NCBI RefSeq assembly: GCF_008180865.1
Contig: NZ_VTEX01000002.1
Coordinates: forward strand, 806,001-870,000
Direction: 5' to 3'
DNA length: 64,000 bases
Origin: Rossellomorea aquimaris
Lineage (GTDB): Bacteria > Bacillota > Bacilli > Bacillales > Bacillaceae_B
Below the pieces are notes generated by a model that did no database searches, had not been told where the DNA came from, and was given only the letters and a program-made list of their open reading frames with translations. This document shows positions 8,610-18,382 of this stretch, piece by piece. Position 1 is the first letter of the stretch. Each line of letters begins with the position of its first letter. Both the position numbers and the translations under genes were made by a program.

Positions 8610-8676
8610 TGCGTCTTGTCACCTCCTTCCGATTCAATTGATCGGATGCTGATTTTAAAGGGATGCCGAAACTTAT

Positions 8677-8764
8677 GTACCAGGTACAAACATCATGAAT
8701 GGTGCCTGGTACAAAATCCAAAAATCGTACCCGGTACACCCTTCATGAATCATGCCCGACACGC
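8677..8764. repeat. Periodic GTACC-type cluster, exact 25 bp period
   Basis: Related words start at 8677 (GTACCAGGTACA), 8702 (GTGCCTGGTACA), 8727 (GTACCCGGTACA) and 8752 (ATGCCCGACACG), each exactly 25 bp apart. A TCATGAAT spacer recurs. It lies between the ECF-type promoter at 8789-8816 and the secreted-repeat operon, so it would be in the 5' untranslated RNA. Confidence 0.8.
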
Positions 8765-8788
8765 GCCCTGCATCCAATTTTCATAAAG

Positions 8789-8816
8789 CTAACGAAGGTG
8801 GTTCACGATTGGATCA
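8789..8816 (-). promoter_or_regulatory. ECF-type promoter of the secreted-repeat operon
   Basis: Read on the minus strand: TGATCCA, a 15-bp spacer, then CGTTAGCTTTATGAAAAT. This matches the elements ahead of the ECF sigma gene (18286) and the MPNTG protein gene (19944), including the spacing and the bases after the -10. It lies about 180 bp upstream of the 8609 start, the only minus-strand gene it faces. Confidence 0.8.
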
Positions 8817-9003
8817 CTTTTTTTCAAAAAGTTTTGCAGAAAATTTTTAGAAAAGGATGAATCCGAAAAATTTCCTTTACCCCCTTTTTTCATCAAAAAT
8901 GAGATGTTACAATGTACAACCGTAAGCAATCTTAACGTAGCTCATTCGAAGAGCTAGTCGGAGATTCCAATCAATACTACGCAAAGAAAGGATGTATATT
9001 TCA

Positions 9004-9132
9004 ATGCATATCGGAAGCAAAGGCTGGTACGTAGAAGAACTAAAAAAAGCGGGAGTACGCCGCTACGAAGAACGCAAAGTAGAATCCTACAAAAAACACG
9101 TTCTTGCAAACCTGTTAGAACGTACAAAATAA
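9004..9132 (+). CDS. Small DUF2639 (YflJ-like) protein
   Basis: 42 residues starting MHIGSKGWYVEELKKAGVRR, basic and apparently cytosolic. The N-terminus matches the Bacillus YflJ/DUF2639 family, whose function is unknown. ATG follows AAAGAAAGGATG. The gap from 8817 to 9003 upstream holds an AT-rich promoter region. A strong terminator follows. Confidence 0.85.
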   Translation: MHIGSKGWYVEELKKAGVRRYEERKVESYKKHVLANLLERTK

Positions 9133-9143
9133 GAAGACACAAG

Positions 9144-9206
9144 AGAGGGACGGACCTCGATTCCTATGACCTGGTCATAGGAATGAAGGTCCGTCCCTCT
9201 TTTTTA
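9144..9206. terminator. Long terminator built on the GGTCCGTCCC word pair
   Basis: GAGGGACGGACCT pairs with AGGTCCGTCCCTC, and an inner ATTCCTATGAC/GTCATAGGAAT arm extends the stem. A T run follows on the plus strand. It sits between the DUF2639 gene and the convergent symporter gene. Confidence 0.85.
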
Positions 9207-11030
9207 TTTCAGTAGTTTCGAAGAGTAGATCGGATTCAGGTTTTGTTGCAGGGAGTATTTTTTGGTACGGTTTAGTTTGTATGGTTTGTTTTTGAGCAGG
9301 TAGGCTTGGTATTTCTTGTTCCAGCTTTTTAGTGACCAGAAGATCAGGCCGGTGGTTGTGACAACCAATCCTCCAGTTGCTGGCCAGAAATAGGTTGAAA
9401 TGACACCTGATTCATAGGCCAGTCCGATGGGTGAAAAGATGAAATACGTTTGCACTACGGACGCCATGAGCACAATGGACAATGGGATGCTGTATTTCCA
9501 CGGCATCATATCCACTTTCGGATTATAACGATATTCGTATGGCTTCTTCAATGGCTTCCACCAGCCGATTGCTACCATCAACACAATCTCTGAAACAAAC
9601 AGGATTCCATATATATGAATAAAGTTAATATTGATAGAGAATCCGAATAAATGGCCTGTTCCCCATACAAGCATATAATACGTGAACACGTGAAGAATGA
9701 TCACTGTTTTGGCGGCTAAAGCAGGAATGCGTTTTGAGAACACCCCAACCAATAAAACGACGATAATCGGGATGTTAAAGAACCCTGTGAACTTTCGGAT
9801 CAGATCCCATAAGCCGTCCGTCGCATGAATCAACATTGGTGACACACACATGGAAACGACCGCGAGTGCCGCTCCAAACCACTTACTGATCGAAATTAAT
9901 TTCTGATCACTGACATCCGGGTTGAACTGAGGCTTATAGATATCAAGTGCAAATAACGTCGCTGCACTATTTAACAGGGAATTAAACGAGCTAAGCACCG
10001 CTCCCAGTAACACGGCTAAGAAGAAACCTGTCAGATACCAGGGCAGCACCGCGTTAATCAGTGCCGGATAAGCCAAATCCACACTTTTCAATGAATCTCC
10101 ATAAAGATGAAAAGCAATGACTCCCGGCAGCATCATCATAAACGGAACGAGAAGCTTATAGAATCCTGAAATGATGACACCCTTCTGTCCCTCTGCCAGA
10201 TTCTTCGCTCCTAACGTTCGTTGAATCACGTACTGGTTAGATGCCCAATAAAATAAATTCGCAAAAATCATTCCTGTGAAGATCGTGGAAAACGGAACAG
10301 AATCAGAAGAAGAACCTATTGAGTTCAGCTTTTCCGGGTTGTTCGTGGCAATCTCCTTTACTCCTGATAAGAAACTTCCTTCACCTAAAGCATAAAATCC
10401 TAAAATCGGAACAAGAATCCCGATGATCAAGAGGCCGACCCCGTTTAACGCATCGGAAATGGCAACGGCTTTCAGTCCGCCAAAGATGGCGTAAATGCTG
10501 CCGATGATCCCGATCACCCACACAATCACCCAGATCGATTGAGTATAGGAAATACCCATAAGCCCGGGTACATCAAATAATTTCAACACGGCAAGTGCCC
10601 CTGAATAGAGCATGGATGGAATCGTAACAAATACATACCCGAGCATAAAGAGAATGGTTGTATACTGTCGAACTCCCTTGTCATAACGTTGATTCAGAAA
10701 CTCTGGTAATGTCGTGAAGCTTCTTCCTAAATACTTTGGAAGTAAATACAGGGCCATGATGATAATCGCGATGGCGGCGGTCACTTCCCACGCCATATTT
10801 GAAAGGTTTGCACGGAAGGCTTGTCCGTTTAAACCGACCAGCTGCTCAGCCGATAAGTTCGTTAATAGAAGAGACCCGGCGATGAACGTACCCGTCAGCC
10901 CTCTCCCCGCCAAAAAATATCCTGTCGAATCGTTCAATGATCCTTTAGTCTTAATGTATGAAATCCAAGCAACCAACCCCATAAAAAACACACAAGTCAA
11001 TAGTGTAAACAGCAAACCACTTTCAAACAT
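9204..11030 (-). CDS. Sodium:solute symporter (SSS family, SglT-like)
   Basis: About 608 residues and 13-14 membrane helices, of the SSS family that couples Na+ entry to sugar or related solute uptake. Family features include GGLKAVAISDALNGVGLLIIG and RTLGAKNLAEGQKGV. ATG at 11030 (MFESGL) is preferred over the ATG at 11048 because GGGAAGAGG precedes it and the earlier ATG has no ribosome site. A single gene. No sugar-catabolic neighbours, so the substrate cannot be inferred. Confidence 0.88.
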   Translation of the reverse strand: MFESGLLFTLLTCVFFMGLVAWISYIKTKGSLNDSTGYFLAGRGLTGTFIAGSLLLTNLSAEQLVGLNGQAFRANLSNMAWEVTAAIAIIIMALYLLPKYLGRSFTTLPEFLNQRYDKGVRQYTTILFMLGYVFVTIPSMLYSGALAVLKLFDVPGLMGISYTQSIWVIVWVIGIIGSIYAIFGGLKAVAISDALNGVGLLIIGILVPILGFYALGEGSFLSGVKEIATNNPEKLNSIGSSSDSVPFSTIFTGMIFANLFYWASNQYVIQRTLGAKNLAEGQKGVIISGFYKLLVPFMMMLPGVIAFHLYGDSLKSVDLAYPALINAVLPWYLTGFFLAVLLGAVLSSFNSLLNSAATLFALDIYKPQFNPDVSDQKLISISKWFGAALAVVSMCVSPMLIHATDGLWDLIRKFTGFFNIPIIVVLLVGVFSKRIPALAAKTVIILHVFTYYMLVWGTGHLFGFSININFIHIYGILFVSEIVLMVAIGWWKPLKKPYEYRYNPKVDMMPWKYSIPLSIVLMASVVQTYFIFSPIGLAYESGVISTYFWPATGGLVVTTTGLIFWSLKSWNKKYQAYLLKNKPYKLNRTKKYSLQQNLNPIYSSKLLK

Positions 11031-11239
11031 GCATCCTCTTCCCTTCATATTTATTACATGTGTTTGTGAAAGTTCCCCAAATGTTATACTGGTAAACTAT
11101 TATTTTTGTAATTTTGTTAAAAATAGTAATTTAGATTCACCACGTTTTTCCATGCTTTTCTTTACAAAAAAACTATTGTGATAGTCTTCAGTCATATGAT
11201 AGAGTAGAAAACATATTTCAAATCAACTTCATACGAATT

Positions 11240-11308
11240 CCTTATATATCTATGGTGATATGGACCATAAGTCTCTACCTGGCAGCCGTAAAGTGCCGGA
11301 CTATAAGG
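11240..11308 (+). ncRNA. Purine riboswitch aptamer (guanine type)
   Basis: The three-way junction is intact. P1 is CCTTATA/TATAAGG. P2 is TATGGT/ACCATA with loop GATATGG. The joining strand is AGTCTCTAC. P3 is CTGGCA/TGCCGG with an L3 containing CCGTAAA. The specificity base in GGACTAT is C, which predicts guanine/hypoxanthine rather than adenine. It fits the downstream nucleoside transporter gene. Confidence 0.92.
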
Positions 11309-11357
11309 AAAGTCTTTTCTATATGCTGTTTGTGTATGGAGACTTTCCCTATTTTTT
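11306..11357 (+). terminator. Riboswitch expression-platform terminator
   Basis: GGAAAGTC...GACTTTCC stem followed by TATTTTTT, starting in the last bases of P1. This predicts an OFF switch: purine binding stabilises P1 and lets the terminator form. Confidence 0.82.
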
Positions 11358-11459
11358 AGAGAATGTCTTCATGCACTTTTTTATTTTTCTGAGAGGTCAG
11401 ACATCATACGACGTAAACCTGAGGATTCGTTGAAGATTACATGTTGGGGGATTGGTATT

Positions 11460-12653
11460 GTGAGTTTAATATATGGCATCTTATCATTACTTGGAGTTCT
11501 ATTCTTAGCGTGGCTGTTGAGCAGCAACCGCTCAGCCATTCAATGGCGCACGATCGTCATCGGGATCTGCCTGGAATTCCTGCTTGTCTTGTTTGTATTA
11601 AAAGTCCCATTCGGACAAACCATTTTGAAAAAAGCTGCCTTGGGTGTACAAAAAGTCATCGACTACAGCAATGAAGGAATCATGTTCGTGTTCGGAGGAT
11701 TTTTTGAGAAGGGAACGAATATTTCATTTGTGTTCGCCATCAATGTTCTGGGTGCGATCATCTTTATTTCTGCACTTATTTCAGCACTTTATTACTTGCG
11801 AATCATCCCGTTCTTTGTAAAATATATCGGAATCGGGTTGGGTAAGATCCTTGGGACGACGAAGGTTGAATCGTTTAATGCGATCGGAAATTCTTTTCTT
11901 GGATTAGCTGAAGCCCCCCTTTTGATTAAACCTTATTTAATAAAACTGACGCGTTCTGAACTTTTTGCCGTTATGGTTGGGGGAACTGCTTCAGCAAGTG
12001 GAGCGATATTAATTGGATATTCATTGATGGGAATCGACATGAAATTCCTTCTACTATCCGTCTTCAGTGTGCCGATCGTCTCTCTTGTGATCGCCAAAAT
12101 CATCGAACCTGAAACGGAAGAATCCAAAACGAATGGTGATATTTCATTAGGAAAAACCACTCATACGAACGTATTCGAAGCTATTTCCGAAGGTGCCCTT
12201 AGTGGTACACAGCTGGCCATCAATATTGGTGGACTGCTCATCGCGTTTATCGGGATCCTTGCTCTCGTCAACGGATTACTGGGTGCTGTCGACATGAGTC
12301 TTTCCACGGTCTTCGGCTACCTGTTCTATCCACTTGCACTACTCGTCGGTATTCCGATGGATGAAGCGTTCCATGCTGCCTCCATCATCGGGACGAAGCT
12401 TTCTGTGAATGAATTCGTCGCATACAAAGAGCTATCAGGATTGATGAGCGAGCTTTCACCAAAGACCGTTGCGATTCTTTCCGTTGCCCTTTGTAACTTT
12501 GCGAACCTGTCTTCGATCGGACAATTGATTGTCGGATTGGGTTCTTTAGAGCCGACACAGCGTCCGATGGTTTCTAAGTTAAGCTTGAAAGCCATCATTG
12601 CCGGTACACTGGCAAGCTTCATAACGGCCATTATCATTAGTATATTTCTATAA
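11460..12653 (+). CDS. NupC/NupG-family nucleoside transporter
   Basis: 397 residues. A concentrative nucleoside transporter that imports purine nucleosides with protons or Na+. Family marks are SSNRSAIQWRTI near the N-terminus, GNSFLGLAEAPLLIKPY and LCNFANLSSIGQ. An in-frame TTG at 11430 has a GAGG site, but GTG at 11460 follows GGGGG with 8-nt spacing and gives the usual family N-terminus, so I use it. Controlled by the guanine-type riboswitch upstream, as in B. subtilis nupG. Confidence 0.9.
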   Translation: MSLIYGILSLLGVLFLAWLLSSNRSAIQWRTIVIGICLEFLLVLFVLKVPFGQTILKKAALGVQKVIDYSNEGIMFVFGGFFEKGTNISFVFAINVLGAIIFISALISALYYLRIIPFFVKYIGIGLGKILGTTKVESFNAIGNSFLGLAEAPLLIKPYLIKLTRSELFAVMVGGTASASGAILIGYSLMGIDMKFLLLSVFSVPIVSLVIAKIIEPETEESKTNGDISLGKTTHTNVFEAISEGALSGTQLAINIGGLLIAFIGILALVNGLLGAVDMSLSTVFGYLFYPLALLVGIPMDEAFHAASIIGTKLSVNEFVAYKELSGLMSELSPKTVAILSVALCNFANLSSIGQLIVGLGSLEPTQRPMVSKLSLKAIIAGTLASFITAIIISIFL

Positions 12654-12745
12654 CTTTTTCTCGCGATTATGTTTCTTCCGACCGCCTTTAGTGAATAGTA
12701 TAAGGTAGCAATCTTTTTGCACATTGATAACGGAAGGTGAATTCA

Positions 12746-13249
12746 TTGAGAGAAAAAAAGTTTATGAAAGAAACGAAAACAAGTAAAACGACCCACGTTC
12801 TTCCACCCGACACCAACCATCATGGTACATTGTTTGGTGGAAAACTGATGGCCTATATAGACGACGTGGCCTCCATTGCCGCTACCCGTCACGCCCGTAA
12901 GCCCGTCGTAACGGCTTCAACAGATTCCGTCGACTTCCTGCAACCCATAAAAGTCGGGGATGCCGTCACGTTGGAAGCTATGGTTACCTACACGGGTCGC
13001 AGCTCCATGGAGGTTTGTGTGAAGGTCACTTCAGAGGTGCTTCTAACAGGAGAAACCAATGTGGCAGCCATCTCCTTCTTGACCTTTGTTGCTTTAGAAG
13101 GCAATAAACCAGCCGTCATTGCGGAAGTCGTACCGGAAACAGAAGAAGAAAAATGGCTGAACGAAACCGCCAAGAACCGTGCCGAGCACCGCAAAGCACG
13201 CAAAAAACATAGTCAGGAGCTTGCGGAGTTTTTCCGTAAAGCGTATTGA
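12746..13249 (+). CDS. ykhA: Acyl-CoA thioesterase, YkhA-like hotdog protein
   Basis: 167 residues. Hydrolyses acyl-CoA thioesters in the cytosol. The hotdog fold is marked by LPPDTNHHGTLFGGKLMAYID and ATRHARKPVVTASTDSVDF; the conserved Asn/His/Gly-rich segment lies at the active site. TTG at 12746 follows GGAAGGTGA with suitable spacing; an ATG at 12764 is an alternative. It has a charged Lys/Arg-rich tail. Single gene with its own terminator. Confidence 0.88.
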   Translation: MREKKFMKETKTSKTTHVLPPDTNHHGTLFGGKLMAYIDDVASIAATRHARKPVVTASTDSVDFLQPIKVGDAVTLEAMVTYTGRSSMEVCVKVTSEVLLTGETNVAAISFLTFVALEGNKPAVIAEVVPETEEEKWLNETAKNRAEHRKARKKHSQELAEFFRKAY

Positions 13250-13255
13250 TGAAGG

Positions 13256-13288
13256 GGAGATGCTTGTAGAGAGCATCTCTTTTTTTTG
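13256..13288 (+). terminator. Terminator after the thioesterase gene
   Basis: GAGATGCT/AGCATCTC stem followed by eight Ts. Confidence 0.88.
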
Positions 13289-13300
13289 TGGAAGAGTCCG

Positions 13301-13487
13301 TTCGCCGTTATCTTGGAATCCGGTCTCCTGCCGAATATTAATCGTACGAAATTTCATAGCCTAAATTAATACGACGAATCAGCACTTCGCTGATATATGT
13401 GGAATTCCGCTGATAAAACGTAAATTCCGCTGATATCTTGCGTCCGATGTCTAAAACGCTTCTCATTTCCCGTCCAAAATCCATCCC
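13301..13487. repeat. Intergenic repeat, copy A, with CGCTGATA period 20
   Basis: Related to 16536-16748 in the same order. Both begin TTCGCCGTTATYTTGGA, carry CGCTGATA words and end AAATCCATCCC. CGCTGATA starts at 13388, 13408 and 13428, exactly 20 bp apart. The rest of the 13250-13763 gap is AT-rich with a possible minus-strand membrane reading frame that I do not call. Confidence 0.75.
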
Positions 13488-13691
13488 CTCCCCCTTTTCC
13501 GATCATATCAATTGTAGTTCCACACCAGATAATTGTAATTATCCATTTTAGTTGCCGAATCCCCCCAAATAATGGTGAATATCCAATTAACATTACCAAA
13601 CCAATGTACACAACCACCTTCCACACCACATACTCACTCTGAAAACTCCAATCATCCCCACAACATTTTTTTCCCTCCTCCCCTTCAAAAT

Positions 13692-13726
13692 AGGTCCGTC
13701 CCTCCGATAATACAGAGGTACGGACA
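13692..13726. other. Imperfect word-pair hairpin ahead of the lipoprotein gene
   Basis: AGGTCCGTCCCTC at 13692-13704 is followed by GAGGTACGGACAT at about 13714, a degenerate inverted partner. It could act as a terminator or structured leader upstream of the TTG start at 13764. Confidence 0.5.
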
Positions 13727-13763
13727 TGTGAATGTCTCAATATTTATTTTTGGAGGTAACGGT

Positions 13764-14741
13764 TTGAAGAAGTTAATCAGCGTGTTTCTTCTTGTCATGC
13801 TTGTTGTGGCGGGATGTTCCACACCTATGACGGAAGAAGCGAGTGTAGAAAAGCAGCAGAGTATTGGAATCCTTCTCTCTGACACAGGGCTTGGGGATGG
13901 ATCGTTTAACGATTCGGCATTTAGAGGATTAGAACGGGCCAGGGATGAATTAGGTATTTTATTTGATTATAGAGAAGCACCGGACGGAAACTTTGAAGAA
14001 GCACTCCAGGAGCTTGTCGATCAGAACCATGAGCTTGTGATCGGCCTTGGATTTTCGATTCAAGATGCTATTGAAAAGATTGCAAAAGAAAATCCTGATC
14101 AGAAATTTCTATTGATAGACGGATCCTCAGATGTGGATAACATCACATCGATTACGTTTAAAGAACATGAAGGCAGCTTCCTTCTCGGTATGGTGGCAGC
14201 TATGAAATCAAAAAGCAACACGATTGGATTCATTAGTGGAGCCGATGTTCCTGTTATTCAACGATTTGAAAAAGGGTTTGAACAAGGTGCTCAGTATATC
14301 AATCCTTCCATAAAGGTATTGAAAGACAACGCCGACAATTTTGGTGACGCTGAGCTTGGTGGGAAAATAGCTGAGAACCAAATGAAACAAGGCGCAGACT
14401 TTATTTATCCTGCCGCTGGTTTTACAGGAGTGGGAGCGATTCAGGCTGCGCAAAAAGCAGGCATTTTATCTGGAGGGGTCGACTCGGATCAATACTTCAT
14501 TGCCGAAAAGTCGGTTGTCACGTCCATGGTCAAAAAAGTTGATAACGCGGTATTCAACATAACAAAAGAACTTATTTCAAATCAAAAAATAACTCAACAA
14601 GCCTATGAGCTGGGGCTCAAGGAAGATGGCGTGGGATTAGCCCCCATTCGTGTGACCAGCTTGTCTCCTGAAGAAACAAAACAACTAGAAGACGCTAAAA
14701 ACAAAATCATCTCTGGGGACATTAACATTAAATTGCAATAA
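13764..14741 (+). CDS. BMP/PnrA-like solute-binding lipoprotein
   Basis: 325 residues. A type II signal peptide with lipobox VVAGC anchors it outside the membrane. The mature part is a basic-membrane-protein/PnrA-like binding protein ([21 protein letters not shown] near the N-terminus; the family binds nucleosides). TTG at 13764 follows TGGAGGTAACGG; the open frame further upstream is not coding. It is followed 22 bp later by a chemoreceptor gene with no intervening terminator and no ABC permease or ATPase genes. I infer a role in sensing rather than uptake. Confidence 0.87.
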   Translation: MKKLISVFLLVMLVVAGCSTPMTEEASVEKQQSIGILLSDTGLGDGSFNDSAFRGLERARDELGILFDYREAPDGNFEEALQELVDQNHELVIGLGFSIQDAIEKIAKENPDQKFLLIDGSSDVDNITSITFKEHEGSFLLGMVAAMKSKSNTIGFISGADVPVIQRFEKGFEQGAQYINPSIKVLKDNADNFGDAELGGKIAENQMKQGADFIYPAAGFTGVGAIQAAQKAGILSGGVDSDQYFIAEKSVVTSMVKKVDNAVFNITKELISNQKITQQAYELGLKEDGVGLAPIRVTSLSPEETKQLEDAKNKIISGDINIKLQ

Positions 14742-14763
14742 ATCTCAACTAAGGAGTATTCTC

Positions 14764-16422
14764 ATGGCATTAAAAAGACGTTTACTGATTTTGGGACTTA
14801 TCCCCCTTATCCTTTCGACGATTATCATTGGGTACATCGTCTCTCAACTGATTTCTCTTCAAAATTCTGCAAATGAAGATGTACAAGTACTTCTTGAAAC
14901 AGAGACATTGCGGGGAGATTTGAATGTGGCAAAGCAGGCACTATCCAATTACTCCGTCAATTCAACAGCAGAAAATAAACAAATCGTAGAGGGCATTCTG
15001 GAAGAAACATCTACGCAGATCTCAGATTTAAAAAAGCTTTTGACAATTAAAGATCAGCAAGAAACCCTTTCCTCCATCGAGGCGAAATTCACAGATTTGA
15101 AGACTGCATCAGATGCAGCTCTCACTGAAATGAACAAAGCGGAGATCAAACGACAGTCGATCCGCATCTCCGGCGTCCTGAACGATATGTATCTATTAAC
15201 GAAACAAACAAATGATTGGTATCAAAGCCTTTTAAAAGAAAACAAGAGGCAAATTGAATTTATTGTATGGGTGTCGGTGATCGGGTTTATCTTAACCATC
15301 ATCCTATCCATGGCAGCATCTACCTTATTGACACAGCGAATAGTTAAGCCTTTAAACATTATGGTGGATAACGCTGAAAAGATGGCCAATGGTGATTTAA
15401 CGATTTCAGTTGAGTCGGTTAAAGAGAAAAACAGTAAATTTGAAGTGGACAAACTCCAAACCGCTTTTCACCATATGGTTCTGAACCTGCGGAGTACGGT
15501 TCAATCCGTCCATGATATCGGATCAAATGTAGAGAAGTTCACCCAGGATGTACGCTCACAAATGACGAGTTTGGCAGAAAGCAGCAACCAGGTGGCGATT
15601 TCGACTGAAGAACTGGCAAAAGGAAGTCAATCCATCTCTGAAGATATCCAGTCAACGGCTGCTTTAATGTCTCTGATGGGTGATGATTTTGCCCAGAATG
15701 TGAGACAAAGCGGAGAATCATCCGCTAGCAGTAAAGTGGCATTGGATTCGGTTGAGCATGGCCGGGCATCCTTAAATAAGCAGCAGGAATTTGCTGAAAT
15801 GATCGCCGAATCTTCTTCATCCATCATGGATTCCATCGAACACTTTGCCCAATATACCGGTGAAATTGAACATGCTTCCCATGCGGTAAGGGAAATTGCC
15901 GATCAAACAAATCTCTTAGCACTAAACGCAGCAATCGAAGCAGCCAGAGCCGGGGACGCAGGAAAAGGATTCGCCGTCGTTGCCCAGGAAGTCCGAAAAC
16001 TGGCAGAAGATTCATCCGTTGCAACCGAGCGAATCGGTAACATGGTCGGAAATATCAAAAATGGCATTCACTCTATTATGGAAGCTTCTCAAAAGGGGAA
16101 ATCCCTTTCTACTCAGCAAGTGGACTCCATGAGTGTGACAGAGAATGCGTTTAAAGACATATCCGGAAACGTTTCAACCATTTATGAAAATTTAGTACAA
16201 CTTGAAAATGGTATGCAAGCTTCGAATGAGCGTACCCATCAGGTGATTGCAGCCATTGAAAACATCTCGGCGATCACAGAGGAAACCGCTGCCGGAACGG
16301 AAGAAATTTCTTCTTCTACCGAAGAGCAGCTGAGGTACTTCGAACAAATGAATGAACAAGTAGGAAAATTGAACGTAATGACAGCAGAAATGAAAAAAGA
16401 ATTGGAGCGGTTTACGCTTTGA
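14764..16422 (+). CDS. Methyl-accepting chemotaxis protein
   Basis: 552 residues. A transmembrane chemoreceptor signalling to CheA/CheW: TM1 about 7-27, an extracellular four-helix sensor (28-165), TM2 166-187, HAMP about 190-245, and a long coiled coil with the conserved hairpin [20 protein letters not shown] near residues 376-395. ATG follows AAGGAG. The sensor is of the 4HB_MCP type with no obvious small-molecule pocket, which fits reading a partner binding protein. Co-transcribed with the lipoprotein upstream. Confidence 0.92.
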   Translation: MALKRRLLILGLIPLILSTIIIGYIVSQLISLQNSANEDVQVLLETETLRGDLNVAKQALSNYSVNSTAENKQIVEGILEETSTQISDLKKLLTIKDQQETLSSIEAKFTDLKTASDAALTEMNKAEIKRQSIRISGVLNDMYLLTKQTNDWYQSLLKENKRQIEFIVWVSVIGFILTIILSMAASTLLTQRIVKPLNIMVDNAEKMANGDLTISVESVKEKNSKFEVDKLQTAFHHMVLNLRSTVQSVHDIGSNVEKFTQDVRSQMTSLAESSNQVAISTEELAKGSQSISEDIQSTAALMSLMGDDFAQNVRQSGESSASSKVALDSVEHGRASLNKQQEFAEMIAESSSSIMDSIEHFAQYTGEIEHASHAVREIADQTNLLALNAAIEAARAGDAGKGFAVVAQEVRKLAEDSSVATERIGNMVGNIKNGIHSIMEASQKGKSLSTQQVDSMSVTENAFKDISGNVSTIYENLVQLENGMQASNERTHQVIAAIENISAITEETAAGTEEISSSTEEQLRYFEQMNEQVGKLNVMTAEMKKELERFTL

Positions 16423-16429
16423 TAATGGG

Positions 16430-16458
16430 AAAATGCCTCCTGGTGGGGCATTTTTTTG
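16430..16458 (+). terminator. Terminator of the lipoprotein-chemoreceptor operon
   Basis: AAATGCC/GGGCATTT stem followed by seven Ts, 8 bp after the stop. Confidence 0.85.
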
Positions 16459-16497
16459 TTTGATAGATCGATTGAAATTGAAGGGGTTTCGGCCGTT

Positions 16498-16748
16498 CGC
16501 CGTTATATTGAAAGTATCGCCGTTAAAACGGGATTTTCGCCGTTATTTTGGATTCCGCTCACCTGTTGCTTATTCATAGTTTGAGAATTCATCCAGGTGA
16601 GGTAGTTTCATAGTCACCGTTTCAGCCGTTCGCTGATATATGTGGAATTTCGCTGATATATCGAATATTCCGCTGATAAAATGCAAATTTCGCAGATATC
16701 TTGTTTTCAATGCCTAAACTCTCCTTCTTTACCTACTAAATCCATCCC
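16498..16748. repeat. Intergenic repeat, copy B, two word clusters with 20 bp period
   Basis: CGCCGTTA starts at 16498, 16518 and 16538. CGCTGATA-type words start at 16631, 16651, 16671 and 16691. All steps are exactly 20 bp. Positions 16536-16748 match copy A at 13301-13487, with one extra 20-bp unit. The remaining gap to 17188 is AT-rich; a possible minus-strand 62-codon frame at 16707-16895 is not called. Confidence 0.78.
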
Positions 16749-17188
16749 ATCTTCTTTCAACCTATCAGAGTAATGGCGATTATACCCGGAAGATAATATA
16801 AATATTATCGAAGTCAAAAGAAATACACTACCTACTACAAGAGTCCCCGTCCCCTCCATTTTCACCCAAGCACCATCCCATATAACCACTCCCATGTCCC
16901 GAACTCCCCCTTCACCACCTTCCGACTACTCCAAACATCCCTATCTATATTACAGAACGTTTAAATTTTTTTAACGAACAAAAAATCAAGGTCCGTTCCT
17001 ACGTACCCATACAGGTATACAAAACCCCTCCATCACACACTTTCATTTTTTTAAAAACGCTTTCACTTCTGTCATACTTTGTAATAATTTGTCGGTGGTA
17101 AATATCTCCACCTACATAACCCTCAAAAATCTCCTATACTGTATAGAAGGTTATACTGTCTAGAATTCTTATAGTTGGAGGAATATTG

Positions 17189-18193
17189 ATGTTATCAAAC
17201 TCTGAAATTGGTATCGATTTAGGAACTGCAAATATACTTGTTTATAGTAAAAATAAAGGAATTATACTTAATGAACCTTCTGTTGTCGCGATCGACACAG
17301 AGAATAAAACGGTCTTGGCGGTTGGAACTGAAGCCAAGAGCATGATCGGGAAAACGCCAGGGAAAATCGTGGCTGTGCGCCCGCTTAAAGATGGTGTGAT
17401 TGCCGACTTTGATGTGACAACTGAAATGTTAAAACAAGTGATGAAAAAAGCGAGTAAAAAACTTGGATTCTCTATCCGCAAGCCAACGGTTGTCGTTTGT
17501 ACGCCTTCTGGTGCAACAAGTGTCGAGAGAAGAGCGATTCAGGATGCCGTAAGAGGAAGCGGTGCGAAATCCGTGACTCTTATTGAAGAACCTGTAGCTG
17601 CTGCCATCGGTGCTGATTTGCCTGTAGGTGAGCCTGTTGCCAACGTAATCGTTGATATCGGTGGTGGAACGACGGAAGTAGCGATCATCTCTTACGGTGG
17701 CGTTGTTTCCTGTAACACGATCCGTATCGGTGGAGATCAAATGGATGAAGATATTGTTCAGTACGTTCGCAAACGTTACAATCTGTTGATTGGTGAAAGA
17801 ACCGCTGAATTAGTGAAAATCGAAGTGGGTCAAGCACTGATCGACCATGAAGAAAGAACGATGGATATTCGTGGACGTGACCTTGTGACGGGCCTTCCAA
17901 AAACGATCGAACTATCATCCAATGAAATTCAGGATGCGTTGAAAGAATCTCTTCTTCACATCCTGGAAACGATCCGTGCGACATTGGAAAATTGTCCTCC
18001 TGAACTAAGTGGGGACATTGTCGACCGCGGTGTGATTCTGACTGGAGGCGGAGCACTTCTGAACGGACTTCAAGATTGGTTGAGCCAGGAAATCGTCGTA
18101 CCGGTTCACTTAGCTCCAAACCCGCTGGAATCAGTGGCCATCGGCACAGGACGTTCCCTATCCGTGATTCACAAGTTACAAAAAGTAAAATAA
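17189..18193 (+). CDS. mreBH: MreB-like actin homologue MreBH
   Basis: 334 residues. An actin-like cytoskeletal protein that directs lateral wall synthesis and autolysin placement. Nucleotide-binding motifs [19 protein letters not shown] (phosphate 1), [14 protein letters not shown] (phosphate 2) and [14 protein letters not shown] are intact. The N-terminus matches B. subtilis MreBH rather than MreB or Mbl. ATG at 17189 follows TTGGAGGAATATTG. A single gene, not in the mreBCD cluster, as expected for mreBH. In B. subtilis it is under SigI; I could not identify a convincing SigI promoter here. Confidence 0.92.
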   Translation: MLSNSEIGIDLGTANILVYSKNKGIILNEPSVVAIDTENKTVLAVGTEAKSMIGKTPGKIVAVRPLKDGVIADFDVTTEMLKQVMKKASKKLGFSIRKPTVVVCTPSGATSVERRAIQDAVRGSGAKSVTLIEEPVAAAIGADLPVGEPVANVIVDIGGGTTEVAIISYGGVVSCNTIRIGGDQMDEDIVQYVRKRYNLLIGERTAELVKIEVGQALIDHEERTMDIRGRDLVTGLPKTIELSSNEIQDALKESLLHILETIRATLENCPPELSGDIVDRGVILTGGGALLNGLQDWLSQEIVVPVHLAPNPLESVAIGTGRSLSVIHKLQKVK

Positions 18194-18197
18194 ACAC

Positions 18198-18230
18198 GAG
18201 GTATCCCCCATTTCATTGGGGGATATTTTA
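18198..18230 (+). terminator. mreBH terminator
   Basis: GTATCCCCC/GGGGGATA(T) stem with a 7-nt loop, followed by TTTTATT. Confidence 0.85.
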
Positions 18231-18285
18231 TTATCAATCCGAAACTCCCCTATTTACCCCACTAACATTTTTTTCAAACATTTAT

Positions 18286-18312
18286 GATCCAAAATCTAAT
18301 TCCATTCGTTAG
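18286..18312 (+). promoter_or_regulatory. ECF-type promoter of the sigma/anti-sigma operon
   Basis: TGATCCA (GATCCA 18286-18291), a 15-bp spacer, CGTTAG (18307-18312), then CTTATTAAAAT. It lies about 70 bp upstream of the ECF sigma gene, as expected for autoregulation. It shares sequence and spacing with 8789-8816 and 19944-19970. Confidence 0.82.
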
Positions 18313-18382
18313 CTTATTAAAATTGAGTTCCTAACCGTTGTTTAGTATCCTTATTTTATATGTCAAAGATAAGGAGCGTAAT

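Noticed and set aside
11161-11210. A sigma-A promoter for the purine riboswitch (TTGTGA and TATGAT)
   Set aside because: The spacing is only 13 bp, so I do not call it; TATGAT may still be the -10.
13366-13740. Minus-strand frame with possible membrane segments
   Set aside because: It runs through the repeat cluster and the word hairpin, and no ribosome site or family match is seen. A small membrane protein inside it cannot be excluded.
16707-16895. Minus-strand 62-codon frame with a hydrophobic stretch
   Set aside because: It overlaps the end of the repeat copy, and a good ribosome site is missing. Possibly a decayed relative of the 13366-13740 frame.
17685-18197. A 170-codon frame opposite mreBH
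   Set aside because: Antisense shadow of a well-conserved gene with no independent signals.
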